Positions 46,717 to 56,194 of a stretch of 64,000 bases of DNA are shown in pieces. The DNA is from Alteromonas gilva (GTDB lineage Bacteria; Pseudomonadota; Gammaproteobacteria; Enterobacterales; Alteromonadaceae): assembly GCF_028595265.1 (NCBI RefSeq), contig NZ_JAQQXP010000001.1:2790001-2854000 (forward strand), given 5' to 3'. The notes under the pieces are model-generated. The model did no database searches, was not told the DNA's origin, and saw nothing but the letters and a program-made list of their open reading frames with translations. Numbering within the stretch: position 1 is the first letter of the stretch; every line of letters starts with the position of its first letter. Position numbers and translations under genes: made by a program.

Positions 46717-47945
46717 CACGTTTGTTTGTCAGCTTTTATCTTTTTATGGCCATCTCCCTGGTGCTTATCAGCAGCACGTTGGAGCTGGTGTGGCCACGCG
46801 CCGAGCCGCAGGAACCCGCCGAAGTCGCACTGGCTGAAGCAGTATTGCCGCTGGCGGCGACCGATATTTCAACGCTGCAGGCCAAGCTTAAACGTGAAAA
46901 TATACCCTATGAGCTAAGCAATATGGCGTCAACAGCCTGGTCAGCGAAGGAGCGTCAGGCCTTTAGTGAAGGGCGCAGCGTAACGCTCTATAGTGATACG
47001 GCAAGACTCATCTATGCGCCGCTGGGGAATGAGGAGTTACTCGTGGTTACTTTGCCCCATTCAAAGCTATCCACGTCGTATCTACTGGTGTACCTGTCTG
47101 CATTCCTGCTGTTGCTGGGTGTGCTACTGGCCGTTTGGTTATGGCCGTTGTGGCGCGACCTTTCTTACCTGACCCGCAAAGTCAGTCATTTAGGGCAAGA
47201 ACCAGAAAACTTTTCGATCGCTTTGAAGAAGCGCTCCGTTATGCAACCCATCTCGAACAGACTCAATATGCTCAGTGAGCGCGTGCATAATTTACTTCGC
47301 GACCAGCGTGAACTTACCGGCGCCGTCGCCCATGAATTCCGAACCCCCATTGCCAGGCTCAAGTTTGCTCTTGAAATGCAGCCCCAACCCAACAGCCAGG
47401 CGTGGAAAGGCATACAAGCCGACCTTGATGAGCTGGAGGGGCTGGTGCAGGAAATGCTCGAATATACCCAGTACGATGCCATGACACCGGAGTTAAATAT
47501 TGCCGACATTCCTGCCCGGACCTTGTGTGAAAACCTCATTGCTAAACTCGCGCCCACAACCACCAGGCTACTGAGCGTTTCCGGCGAAGATCTTACCCTG
47601 CGTGGAGATGGTCATTTTATAGAACGGGCGGTATCTAACCTGCTCAACAATGCTATACGGCATGCAAAATCCACCGTTAATATTCATATTTGCGGCAACG
47701 ACGAAACCATTACCATCGCCGTCCATGACGATGGTGCAGGCATTGACCCCAGCCTGGCATCACGTATTTTCGACCCGTTTTACCGGCCCGACAACAGCCG
47801 GGTTCGCTATACCGGCGGCGCAGGATTAGGCCTGGCCATTGTGCAGCGTATTCAGCATTGGCACAACGGCACTGCTACGGTCGGCGAGAGTGTGTTAGGC
47901 GGTGCGTGTTTCACATTAGAGTACCCTTTGTATACAACCGACTAG
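46713..47945 (+). CDS. Sensor histidine kinase
   Basis: 410 residues. Two transmembrane helices (about 5-25 and 125-147) frame a small periplasmic sensor of about 100 residues. A HAMP-like linker leads to the H-box with phosphoacceptor His207 (GAVAHEFRTPIARL), then N-box (NLLNNAIRHAKS) and G-boxes (DDGAGID, GGAGLGLAIV). It phosphorylates the regulator just upstream. The signal is unknown but the outer-membrane MipA-like neighbour suggests an envelope cue. Confidence 0.95.
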   Translation: MTRLFVSFYLFMAISLVLISSTLELVWPRAEPQEPAEVALAEAVLPLAATDISTLQAKLKRENIPYELSNMASTAWSAKERQAFSEGRSVTLYSDTARLIYAPLGNEELLVVTLPHSKLSTSYLLVYLSAFLLLLGVLLAVWLWPLWRDLSYLTRKVSHLGQEPENFSIALKKRSVMQPISNRLNMLSERVHNLLRDQRELTGAVAHEFRTPIARLKFALEMQPQPNSQAWKGIQADLDELEGLVQEMLEYTQYDAMTPELNIADIPARTLCENLIAKLAPTTTRLLSVSGEDLTLRGDGHFIERAVSNLLNNAIRHAKSTVNIHICGNDETITIAVHDDGAGIDPSLASRIFDPFYRPDNSRVRYTGGAGLGLAIVQRIQHWHNGTATVGESVLGGACFTLEYPLYTTD

Positions 47946-48019
47946 CAGCTGACCATCGGGTTAGTTATACTTTCGCGACTGGTTCACCACAGAACCAATC
48001 GCTATTTCGCTCCGTCCGT

Positions 48020-48446
48020 ATGAAAACAATATTCCGTAAGCACCTTACTTATTTGAAGCTGGCACTCGACAACTCGGGCGTTGACTATGAATTAAGCGAT
48101 GTTGAGGTGCCATCACTACCGCAAAGCCGCAGCGGCAAACTCATTGACCAGCAGGCTTATGGCGTGCTAATCAAAGGGCGAACTGATTATCTGCCGCGCT
48201 CGTTCATCGAAGTCCAAAGTGAAACTTTAAAATAGCAGGGTATCCAGATCTGACTCCTGAACCCCACATTGCACTGTATTATCCTCAGGCGGTCTACTTT
48301 TTACCCATAACACCAATACCCGCTTGCACGGTCTGATTGCAAATGGCCTTAAATTAGCAAGCCAAAACGGTCAGTTCGATACGCTGTTTAATACCTACTT
48401 TGCCGAAACACTGGCGCAAGCACAACTTAATGAAAACAAATCATAA
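48020..48446 (+). pseudogene. Decayed periplasmic solute-binding-like protein gene
   Basis: Three pieces of one protein can be read in three frames. Piece 1 (48020-48235) gives an N-terminal-like part (YLKLALDNSGVDYEL, PQSRSGKL) joined to a later part (DYLPRSFIEVQSE). Piece 2 (48244-48300) gives PDLTPEPHIALYYPQAVYF. Piece 3 (48300-48446) gives THNTNTRLHGLIANG and GQFDTLFNTYFAETLAQA, then a stop. The TTTTT run at 48298-48302 lacks one T needed for the YFF expected by the family. The pieces run in the order of orphan binding proteins, with roughly a hundred or more residues missing after SGKL. The gene is dead or a very short remnant. An intact relative by fold is at 13731-14585. Confidence 0.7.
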
Positions 48447-48877
48447 GGTTGTGAAACGTCACCCTGCCCTCTAAAACACCTGTTAAAAAACCCGGTATTG
48501 GTATGCAGAAACTCTGCTAGCCTGTCGGTCTGCGCCTGTTCTTCAGCTTTAAATGCGTCAGCAAGGGTGAAGCGATAGTCCGCTTTTAATAACGGTTTGA
48601 CGGGCATAACGGCTTCAATTAACCCATACAAAAGACATTAAGCTCCCCCGCACGACCAAAACGCTTCTCATATGAATACACTCACAACAGTACAGAGTAT
48701 GACTGCGTATTGAACACCCTGTGCAACGCAGCACCCTGACGACCAATATTCGTCCCTGCCTTACCTCTTGATAGGCATCCTGCTATAGTGGCTTCTACTC
48801 TAAGCTTTCTACCGCAACTCATAAGGGCCTGCGCGAGGAAAGTCATCAACACAAACAATAATGAGAAGGGAACACGA
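48447..48877. other. Intergenic region between the pseudogene and putP
   Basis: 431 bases with no convincing gene. It ends in the putP ribosome site (GAGAAGGG, 48863-48870). A candidate weak promoter TTACCT-17 bases-TATAGT lies at 48761-48789. A minus-strand frame (48395-48631) has a vaguely enoyl-CoA-hydratase-like stretch but runs through the pseudogene and is not accepted. Confidence 0.5.
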
Positions 48878-50398
48878 ATGGCCATAGGCACTATGATTTC
48901 GTTGGGGTTATATTTTCTGGTGATGTTAGGGATAGGCTGGTACAGCTTTAAAGAGTCTGACACCAGTGTAGAAGGCTACATGTTGGGTGGCCGTAAACTG
49001 GGCCCCGCGGTTACCGCCTTGTCAGCCGGTGCATCAGATATGAGTGGCTGGATGCTGATGGGTTTGCCAGGCGCCATGTATGTCGCGGGCATTTCGGCCG
49101 CCTGGATTGCCGTCGGTTTAACCATCGGGGCATTTTTTAATTATATTCTGGTTGCGCCGCGTTTGCGGGTCTATACCGAAGTGGCCAACAACGCCATTAC
49201 GCTACCCGACTATTTTGAGAACCGCTTCGCCGATAACTCCCGCATGCTCCGGGTGATTGCCTCTATCGTTATCGTTATCTTTTTTACTTTATACACCTCA
49301 TCAGGTGTCGTAGCAGGCGGTAAGTTATTCGAAACGTCCTTTAATTTAAGCTATGAGCTGGGCTTGTATGTGACCGCAGGTGTTGTCGTTGCCTACACGC
49401 TGGTCGGGGGGTTTATGGCCGTCAGTATGACCGACTTTGTGCAGGGTTGTATTATGTTCCTGTCGCTCATACTGGTGCCGATTGTGGTTGTTATGGATTT
49501 AGGCGGGCTATCAGCGGCCAACACGATTCTCGATAACATAAACCCAAATATGTTTGATTTGTTTACCGATGCTTCCACTAACACCGCGTTATCCACCATC
49601 GGTATTATATCGCTGTTGGCCTGGGGACTTGGCTACTTTGGACAACCGCATATCATTGTCCGTTTTATGGCGATTCGCTCGGTCAAAGACGTGCCTGCGG
49701 CACGCCGTATTGGTATGAGCTGGATGATCATGTCGATTATCGGTGCATTATTTACCGGCCTTTACGGATTGGCCTACGTTAGCCAGCAGCCGGGCGTCAG
49801 CATCGATCCGGAAACCATTTTTATTTATCTGTCGCAGTTATTATTTCACCCGCTCATCGGTGGTTTTTTACTGGCCGCCATACTGGCCGCCATCATGAGT
49901 ACTATTTCATCGCAATTACTGGTTACCTCGAGCTCTCTGACCAGTGACTTTTACCAGGTGTTTTTGCGCAAAAACGCGTCTCAAACAGAGCTGGTTATCG
50001 CTGGCCGTGCCTCTGTCATTATTGTGGCGGCGGTGGCGATTGCGTTAGCTTACGATCGTGACAGTACTATCCTGACACTCGTGAGCAATGCCTGGGCTGG
50101 CTTTGGTGCCGCCTTTGGCCCACTGGTTATCATTAGCCTTTTCGACCGGCACATGACCCGTGCAGCTGCGTTTGCTGGCATGATAAGCGGTGCGCTAACA
50201 GTCTTATTGTGGATTTACCTGCCGGTGACAGTGGGAGGACAAACCTTAAGTGACTGGATGTATGAAATTGTGCCCGGTTTTATAATTTCGACGCTCGCCA
50301 TTTTAGTGGTATCTAAGTTCACGCAGCCCCGCGAAAGCGTAAAAGAAACCTTCGCAAAATTTGAACAGGAACTGCATAAGCAGCGAAACGTTATTTAG
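48878..50398 (+). CDS. putP: Sodium/proline symporter PutP
   Basis: 506 residues from ATG 48878, preceded by GAGAAGGG; a further upstream start is possible but would add a non-membrane, basic leader not seen in the family. It has about 13 transmembrane helices of the SSS family. Motifs GWMLMGLPGAMY and the sodium-site region SSQLLVTSSSLTSDFYQ are conserved. It imports proline with sodium, for nutrition or osmoprotection. No putA gene is adjacent. Confidence 0.93.
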   Translation: MAIGTMISLGLYFLVMLGIGWYSFKESDTSVEGYMLGGRKLGPAVTALSAGASDMSGWMLMGLPGAMYVAGISAAWIAVGLTIGAFFNYILVAPRLRVYTEVANNAITLPDYFENRFADNSRMLRVIASIVIVIFFTLYTSSGVVAGGKLFETSFNLSYELGLYVTAGVVVAYTLVGGFMAVSMTDFVQGCIMFLSLILVPIVVVMDLGGLSAANTILDNINPNMFDLFTDASTNTALSTIGIISLLAWGLGYFGQPHIIVRFMAIRSVKDVPAARRIGMSWMIMSIIGALFTGLYGLAYVSQQPGVSIDPETIFIYLSQLLFHPLIGGFLLAAILAAIMSTISSQLLVTSSSLTSDFYQVFLRKNASQTELVIAGRASVIIVAAVAIALAYDRDSTILTLVSNAWAGFGAAFGPLVIISLFDRHMTRAAAFAGMISGALTVLLWIYLPVTVGGQTLSDWMYEIVPGFIISTLAILVVSKFTQPRESVKETFAKFEQELHKQRNVI

Positions 50399-50738
50399 TT
50401 GCTGTTGCGACAATAACTGATCGGAGCAGTATCATCAGGTTTATTATTTGATGGTGCTGCTCGTTTCCCCTCCTCCGCTATACTCGTTTTTACACCGCTA
50501 CCTGCTGCTGTGCGACAAGCCGTTGTCAATACGTTTGCCCATTGCTGGCAAGGCCTGCAACGACACATTATATCGCTGCCGCTAAACCACCGCGCCGGGA
50601 CTTCGTGACAAACACGTTACTGTGGAATAAAAACACTATTTCAAATAGCAAAATGACATAGCACTTTTAATCCTAAATATGTTAGGGTTCTATACATATA
50701 ATCAATTCGTATATAAACCTCAACTTCGGACTCGACAA
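50399..50738. other. Intergenic region between putP and cysD
   Basis: 340 bases. It holds the putP terminator (50424-50465) and an AT-rich stretch with TATAAT at 50697-50702 about 37 bases before the cysD start, a candidate -10 box without a clear -35 box. A CysB-type activator site would be expected here but was not recognised. Confidence 0.5.
50424..50465 (+). terminator. putP terminator hairpin
   Basis: A 14-base stem (50424-50437 with 50449-50462) with two G-U wobble pairs has a loop of 11 and is followed by GTTTCC. The short T tract makes it a moderate intrinsic terminator. Confidence 0.65.
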
Positions 50739-51653
50739 ATGACTGAAAGTATCCCGTCAACTACACACTTAAAACAACTCGAAGCCGAGAGTATCCATAT
50801 CTTTCGCGAAGTCGCCGCTGAATTCGAAAATCCAGTGATGCTTTATTCCGTTGGTAAGGACTCCTCGGTTTTGCTTCATTTAGCGCGTAAAGCTTTTGCG
50901 CCGGGGAAAATTCCTTTCCCGCTGTTACACGTAGATACCACCTGGAAGTTTCAGGAGATGATCAAGTTTCGTGATGAACAAGCGAAAAAGTACGGCTTTG
51001 ATTTGCTGGTTCATATCAATCAGGAAGGGGTCGACATGGGCATGGGTCCATTCACCCACGGCAGTGCCAAGCACACTGATGTGATGAAAACCGCCGCTCT
51101 GAAGCAAGCGTTAAATAAATATAAATTTGATGCCGCCTTTGGTGGCGCTCGTCGTGACGAAGAAAAATCACGTGCCAAAGAGCGCGTGTATTCATTCCGC
51201 GACAGCAACCACCGCTGGGATCCAAAGAATCAGCGCCCGGAACTGTGGAACATTTATAACTCGCAAATTAATAAAGGCGAGAGTATCCGTGTATTCCCCA
51301 TGTCAAACTGGACAGAGCTGGATATCTGGCAATATATCTATAAAGAAAACATTGATATCCCTCAGTTGTATCTGGCCAAACCGCGCCCGGTTGTTAAGCG
51401 CGATGGGGTGTTAATTATGGTCGATGACGACCGCATGCCGCTGGAAGAAGGCGAAGTACCAGAAATGAAGTCTGTGCGTTTCCGAACCCTTGGCTGCTAT
51501 CCGTTAACCGGAGCCGTTGAGTCAACGGCAGCAACATTACCTGAAGTTATCCAGGAAATGCTGCTGACCAAAACGTCTGAGCGTCAGGGCCGGGTGATTG
51601 ATCACGACAGCGCTGGTTCCATGGAGAAAAAGAAAATGGAAGGGTACTTCTAA
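50739..51653 (+). CDS. cysD: Sulfate adenylyltransferase subunit 2 CysD
   Basis: 304 residues from ATG 50739, which matches the usual CysD length of about 302; upstream starts would add residues not found in the family. The PP-loop motif SVGKDSSVLLHL and the downstream FGGARRDEEKSRAKER are intact. CysD makes adenosine 5'-phosphosulfate from ATP and sulfate, driven by GTP hydrolysis in CysN. It is the first gene of the unit and ends in a TAATG overlap with cysC. Confidence 0.97.
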   Translation: MTESIPSTTHLKQLEAESIHIFREVAAEFENPVMLYSVGKDSSVLLHLARKAFAPGKIPFPLLHVDTTWKFQEMIKFRDEQAKKYGFDLLVHINQEGVDMGMGPFTHGSAKHTDVMKTAALKQALNKYKFDAAFGGARRDEEKSRAKERVYSFRDSNHRWDPKNQRPELWNIYNSQINKGESIRVFPMSNWTELDIWQYIYKENIDIPQLYLAKPRPVVKRDGVLIMVDDDRMPLEEGEVPEMKSVRFRTLGCYPLTGAVESTAATLPEVIQEMLLTKTSERQGRVIDHDSAGSMEKKKMEGYF

Positions 51654-52246
51654 TGACCACCAATGTTGTCTGGCATAAACACGAGATCAATAAGTCAACT
51701 CGTGCAGAAAGCCTCGGACAAAAGCCACGGGTATTGTGGCTAACGGGGTTAAGTGGCTCAGGTAAGTCAACCATGGCTAACTTACTGGAGAAAAAGCTGC
51801 ATGCACTGGGTAAACATACTTACCTGCTCGATGGCGACAATGTTCGACACGGCTTATGCGGTGATTTGGGCTTCAGTGATAAAGATCGGGTCGAAAATAT
51901 TCGTCGAATCAGTGAAGTAGCTAAGCTCTTTGTCGATTCGGGCATGGTGGTGATAACCGCTTTTATTTCTCCGTTCCAGGTAGACCGCGACTATTGCCGC
52001 AAGCTCCTGGCCGACGATGAATTTATTGAAGTGTTTGTTGATACGCCACTGGAGGTTTGCGAACAGCGCGATCCAAAGGGCTTATACAAAAAAGCCCGCA
52101 GTGGAGAAATTAAACATTTCACTGGTATTGATTCGACCTATGAAGCACCCGAATCACCAGAAGTACATTTGCAGTATCAGGACGAGCCAGCGGAACAAAC
52201 CGCTGAACGACTGTATACACTGTTAGCAGAAAAAGGATTGTTATAA
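51653..52246 (+). CDS. cysC: Adenylylsulfate kinase CysC
   Basis: 197 residues. P-loop GLSGSGKST at 32-40, DGDNVRHGL and ISPFQVDRD motifs typical of APS kinases. It phosphorylates APS to PAPS. It overlaps cysD (TAATG) and cysQ (TAATG) and so lies inside the sulfate unit between the two ATP-sulfurylase subunit genes. Confidence 0.96.
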   Translation: MTTNVVWHKHEINKSTRAESLGQKPRVLWLTGLSGSGKSTMANLLEKKLHALGKHTYLLDGDNVRHGLCGDLGFSDKDRVENIRRISEVAKLFVDSGMVVITAFISPFQVDRDYCRKLLADDEFIEVFVDTPLEVCEQRDPKGLYKKARSGEIKHFTGIDSTYEAPESPEVHLQYQDEPAEQTAERLYTLLAEKGLL

Positions 52247-53034
52247 TGGCGATTTCGGACCCGCTGGCACTACAAGTGCTGGCCATCGCAAAACAGGCCG
52301 GTGACAAAATCATGGAAATCTATGACCGTGACTTTGCTATCTACGAAAAACAGGATACCAGCCCGTTAACTGAAGCGGATTTAGCCGCACACAACACAAT
52401 TGTGGCTGGCCTTGAAGCTATTTCAGAACTGCCTATTCTGTCGGAAGAATCAGCAGACATTAGCTGGGATGAGCGCAAAACCTGGAACCAGTATTGGTTA
52501 GTTGACCCGCTCGACGGCACCAAAGAATTTATTAAAAAGAACGGCGAATTTACCGTCAATATCGCTTTGATAGACGGCGGTAAGCCGGTAATGGGGGTGG
52601 TATACGCCCCTGTTTTGAAAAAATCCTACATCGGTATTGTTGGCGAAGGTGCCTGGACCGAAACGGTTGATGGCATTAATGCAATCACAGCTAAGCCGCA
52701 TCAGCCTGGTGAAGTCTGGAAAGTCGTGGGCAGCCGCTCACATCAAAGCCCGGAGATTAAAAACCTGCTGGATCAACTCGATGGCGACACCGAATTAGTT
52801 GCAATGGGCAGTTCGTTAAAACTGTGCCTGGTTGCTGAAGGTGCGGCGCACCTGTATCCGCGACTTGGGCCCACATCTGAGTGGGATACCGGAGCTGCAC
52901 ATGCTGTAGCGCTGGCTGCTGGCGCAGATGTCACCGTACTTGATGCCGCCGATCCGCTTAATTCTGATGCCGAGCCTCTTACCTATAATCAGGAAGAGTC
53001 TGTGTTAAACCCTTATTTCCTCGTGAGTGCCTAA
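52246..53034 (+). CDS. cysQ: 3'(2'),5'-bisphosphate nucleotidase CysQ
   Basis: 262 residues of the inositol monophosphatase family with metal ligands in SEES (about 66-69) and D87PLD90GT92, plus a C-terminal WDTGAAHAV motif. It removes the 3' phosphate from PAP, the toxic by-product of sulfate reduction, and also from PAPS. In E. coli the gene lies elsewhere; here it is in the sulfate operon between cysC and cysN. Confidence 0.95.
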   Translation: MAISDPLALQVLAIAKQAGDKIMEIYDRDFAIYEKQDTSPLTEADLAAHNTIVAGLEAISELPILSEESADISWDERKTWNQYWLVDPLDGTKEFIKKNGEFTVNIALIDGGKPVMGVVYAPVLKKSYIGIVGEGAWTETVDGINAITAKPHQPGEVWKVVGSRSHQSPEIKNLLDQLDGDTELVAMGSSLKLCLVAEGAAHLYPRLGPTSEWDTGAAHAVALAAGADVTVLDAADPLNSDAEPLTYNQEESVLNPYFLVSA

Positions 53035-53036
53035 GC

Positions 53037-54452
53037 ATGAATAACGAAAATCAATTACTTAAAGACGATATCCTTTCGTATCTCGACCAACACGAACATA
53101 AAGATCTGCTGCGTTTTTTAACCTGCGGTAGCGTGGACGATGGTAAATCAACCCTGATTGGCCGCTTGTTACATGACTCAAAAATGATTTTTGAAGATCA
53201 GTTAGCTGCCATTACCCAGGACAGCAAAAAAATGGGCACCACCGGCGACAAAGTCGACTTAGCCCTGCTGGTAGATGGTTTGCAGTCAGAGCGTGAGCAA
53301 GGTATTACTATCGACGTAGCCTATCGCTACTTCTCTACCGACAAACGCAAGTTTATTATTGCTGACACCCCTGGGCACGAACAGTACACCCGAAACATGG
53401 TAACCGGCGCTTCAACCTGTGACTTGGCGATATTAATGGTTGATGCTCGTGCCGGGGTAAAAACCCAGACTCGCCGTCATTCATTTTTAGCGTCACTGCT
53501 GGGAATAAAGCACGTCATTGTGGCCATTAATAAAATGGACTTAATGAATTACAGTGAAGAAGTGTATAAAGAAATTCAGGCGGACTTCCTGGAATTCTCT
53601 AAGCAGTTAACTATTCCGGATATTCAGTTTGTGCCGATTTCTGCACTGGAAGGCGACAACGTGGTTAATCTGAGTGAACATACACCCTGGTATGACGGCG
53701 GCACGTTAATGGAGATGCTTGAAAACATCGAAATCACCAAAGACGCCAATACAGAAGATTTCCGTTTCCCTGTTCAGTACGTAAACCGTCCAAACCTTGA
53801 TTTCCGCGGTTTTGCCGGTACCGTTGTTTCTGGTCAGATTAAACCAGGTGATGAGATTACCGCCCTGCCGTCAGGTAAAAAATCAAAAGTTAAATCCATT
53901 GTGACTTTTGATGGTGAGCTGGAAGTGGCCTACCCGCCATTGGCCGTCACCCTGACACTGGAAGACGAAATCGATATTTCCCGTGGCGATATGATTGTTA
54001 AATCAGACAACATGCCGCTGCTAAGCACCCAGTACAAATCACACCTGGTGTGGATGGCCGATGAACCGATGATGCCTAACAAGCAATATCAGTTTAAATT
54101 TGCCAGCCAGTTAACGCTGGGATCGGTTGCCGAGATTGATCATTTAATTGATGTTAACACCCTGGAAGAAACACAAGGCGTGCACATGAACTTAAATGAG
54201 ATTGCAGTGGTCGACCTGAAGTTTAACCAGGCTGTACCGTGTGATAACTATCAGAAAAACCGTGCTACCGGCGCGTTCATTGTTATCGACCGCCTGACCA
54301 ATGGTACCGTTGGTGCCGGTATGATCATTGACGAACTGGCGCAGGATAAATACCATGCTACACAACAATTCTCAGCGTTTGAGCTGGAATTTAATGAGCT
54401 GGTACGCAAGCACTTCCCGCACTGGAATGCTACTGACATCACTAAGCTGTAG
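53037..54452 (+). CDS. cysN: Sulfate adenylyltransferase subunit 1 CysN (GTPase)
   Basis: 471 residues. G1 motif GSVDDGKST at 31-39, G3 DTPGHEQY, G4 NKMDL; followed by elongation-factor-like beta-barrel domains 2 and 3. It couples GTP hydrolysis to APS formation by CysD. It starts two bases after the cysQ stop. Unlike many bacteria, no CysC domain is fused to it. Confidence 0.97.
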   Translation: MNNENQLLKDDILSYLDQHEHKDLLRFLTCGSVDDGKSTLIGRLLHDSKMIFEDQLAAITQDSKKMGTTGDKVDLALLVDGLQSEREQGITIDVAYRYFSTDKRKFIIADTPGHEQYTRNMVTGASTCDLAILMVDARAGVKTQTRRHSFLASLLGIKHVIVAINKMDLMNYSEEVYKEIQADFLEFSKQLTIPDIQFVPISALEGDNVVNLSEHTPWYDGGTLMEMLENIEITKDANTEDFRFPVQYVNRPNLDFRGFAGTVVSGQIKPGDEITALPSGKKSKVKSIVTFDGELEVAYPPLAVTLTLEDEIDISRGDMIVKSDNMPLLSTQYKSHLVWMADEPMMPNKQYQFKFASQLTLGSVAEIDHLIDVNTLEETQGVHMNLNEIAVVDLKFNQAVPCDNYQKNRATGAFIVIDRLTNGTVGAGMIIDELAQDKYHATQQFSAFELEFNELVRKHFPHWNATDITKL

Positions 54453-54469
54453 GAGCGGGTTCGCACAAG

Positions 54470-56194
54470 ATGGATCTCAACCAGCTGCTGGTACTATCGT
54501 TTTTCTTTGGTACCATCGGGGCGCTGATTTTTACTAATCAGCGCCCTTCTACTGTATTTGCATTGACGGTATTGGGTTTGTTAATCACCCAACAGGTTAC
54601 CTTCGATCAAATTCTTCATAATCTGACAAACAAAGGACTCATTACCCTTATTCTGTTGTTGGTAGTAAGCAGTGCTATCGACAAAACCGCGTTTATTAAA
54701 CGACTTGGTCGCAAGCTTATAACGGCCAGCTTTGCTAAGTCGTACTGGCGTTTATTTGGCCTGACATTCTTTTCATCAGCGCTGCTGAATAACACCGCCA
54801 TTGTCGCCAGTTTAATTGGCCCGGTAAAACAAAATCAGTATCACGCTGCATCCCGGTTGCTGATCCCGTTATCTTACGCGGCTATTTTGGGCGGTACTGT
54901 TACTCTTATTGGTACTTCTACTAACCTGATTGTTGACAGTTTTTTACAGGAGCAGGGACACCCCGGCTTTGGTTTTCTCGACTTTACCCTGTTTGGCCTG
55001 GTGGCTGGTTTAAGCTGCGGCGTACTGATGTTTATGCTCACGCCCTTATTACCGGCTATCGCCAACAAACAAGGTGATTATCGTGAATATATCGTCGAAG
55101 CCGAAGTGAGCAACGATTCTGAGCTGGTCGGTAAATCGGTAGAGCAAAACCACTTACGTAATTTACCGGAACTGTTCCTCGTTGAAGTGGTACGTAACGG
55201 TAATCTCATTAGTCCGGTTAATCCGGAGCTGGTCATTCAGGGTGGTGACAAGCTGATATTTTCGGGCAATGTTAAACATCTTGATACCTTAAGCCACATT
55301 AAAGGGTTAACAACCTTTGCAGAAGCCGACGGTATACTGCGCGAAAACCTCACCGAAGTGATAGTGTCTAACCGGGCGCAAATTATTGGTCGTACAATTA
55401 AGGCGCTGGGCTTCAGAGCCCTGTTCGATGCTGCCGTGGTGGCGATTCGACGCGATGGCGAACAACTATCCGGTAAACTCGGTGAAATAAAGCTTCAGGC
55501 CGGTGACTTTTTATTGCTGGCGGCCGGTCCCGATTTTCATACCCGCCATAACCTGACCAAAAACTTTTTTATTCTTTCTGAACAACGTATTGCACGGCCA
55601 TTATCGACGCCGCAGGAGTGGGTAACAGTGGGTGGCTTTTTGCTTACGGTGTTGCTGGCTGCCACCGAACTGGTGCCCTTAGCGATTGGTTTGTTGTTTT
55701 TTGCTGCGGTATTACTCGGCGCAAAAGTCACCAATAATGGCGAGTTAAAAAGAAACCTGCCGCTAAACCTGATTGTGGTTATCGTTGGTGCCCTGACCCT
55801 GGCGAGCGGGCTTCAGCAATCGGGCGTCATTACGCTATCAACCAAACTGTTACTGCCTTACCTGGCCGATACTAACTGGCTGATAGCACTTATTGTGGTA
55901 TATGTACTGACTCTGCTGCTGACCGAGTTTGTTACCAATAATGCCGCGGCAGCATTGATGTTTCCCTTCGCGTATGGACTCGTCGAGATAATCGGAGCGC
56001 CCTTACTGCCATTTGCGTTGGCCGTTGCCTTTGCCGCCAGCGCCAGCTTTATCTCCCCTTACGGTTACCAAACCAATTTACTGGTTTTCAATGCCGCCAA
56101 TTATAATTTTCGCCACTTTATTCGCTTTGGCACACCTATTTCGTTAGTGTATTCCTCCATTGTCATCGCGTTATTAAATTGGGTGTACCTGTAA
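54470..56194 (+). CDS. SLC13 family permease with two TrkA-C domains
   Basis: 574 residues. Two blocks of transmembrane helices (about 1-200 and 385-574) enclose two TrkA-C (RCK_C) domains (about 205-290 and 295-375). The SLC13/DASS signatures LLNNTAIVASLIGPV and the GTSTNLI motif are intact, as is the second NNAAAALMFPFAYG half. It is close to the CysZ-independent sulfate importers of this group and, with 17 bases after cysN, is most likely the sulfate importer of the operon. Other divalent anions are possible. Confidence 0.9.
   Translation: MDLNQLLVLSFFFGTIGALIFTNQRPSTVFALTVLGLLITQQVTFDQILHNLTNKGLITLILLLVVSSAIDKTAFIKRLGRKLITASFAKSYWRLFGLTFFSSALLNNTAIVASLIGPVKQNQYHAASRLLIPLSYAAILGGTVTLIGTSTNLIVDSFLQEQGHPGFGFLDFTLFGLVAGLSCGVLMFMLTPLLPAIANKQGDYREYIVEAEVSNDSELVGKSVEQNHLRNLPELFLVEVVRNGNLISPVNPELVIQGGDKLIFSGNVKHLDTLSHIKGLTTFAEADGILRENLTEVIVSNRAQIIGRTIKALGFRALFDAAVVAIRRDGEQLSGKLGEIKLQAGDFLLLAAGPDFHTRHNLTKNFFILSEQRIARPLSTPQEWVTVGGFLLTVLLAATELVPLAIGLLFFAAVLLGAKVTNNGELKRNLPLNLIVVIVGALTLASGLQQSGVITLSTKLLLPYLADTNWLIALIVVYVLTLLLTEFVTNNAAAALMFPFAYGLVEIIGAPLLPFALAVAFAASASFISPYGYQTNLLVFNAANYNFRHFIRFGTPISLVYSSIVIALLNWVYL

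Noticed and set aside
48395..48631. Minus-strand frame with an enoyl-CoA-hydratase-like stretch
   Set aside because: The match (FTLADAFKAEEQAQ) is short, the frame runs through the pseudogene and has no ribosome site. A degraded remnant is possible but not supported.
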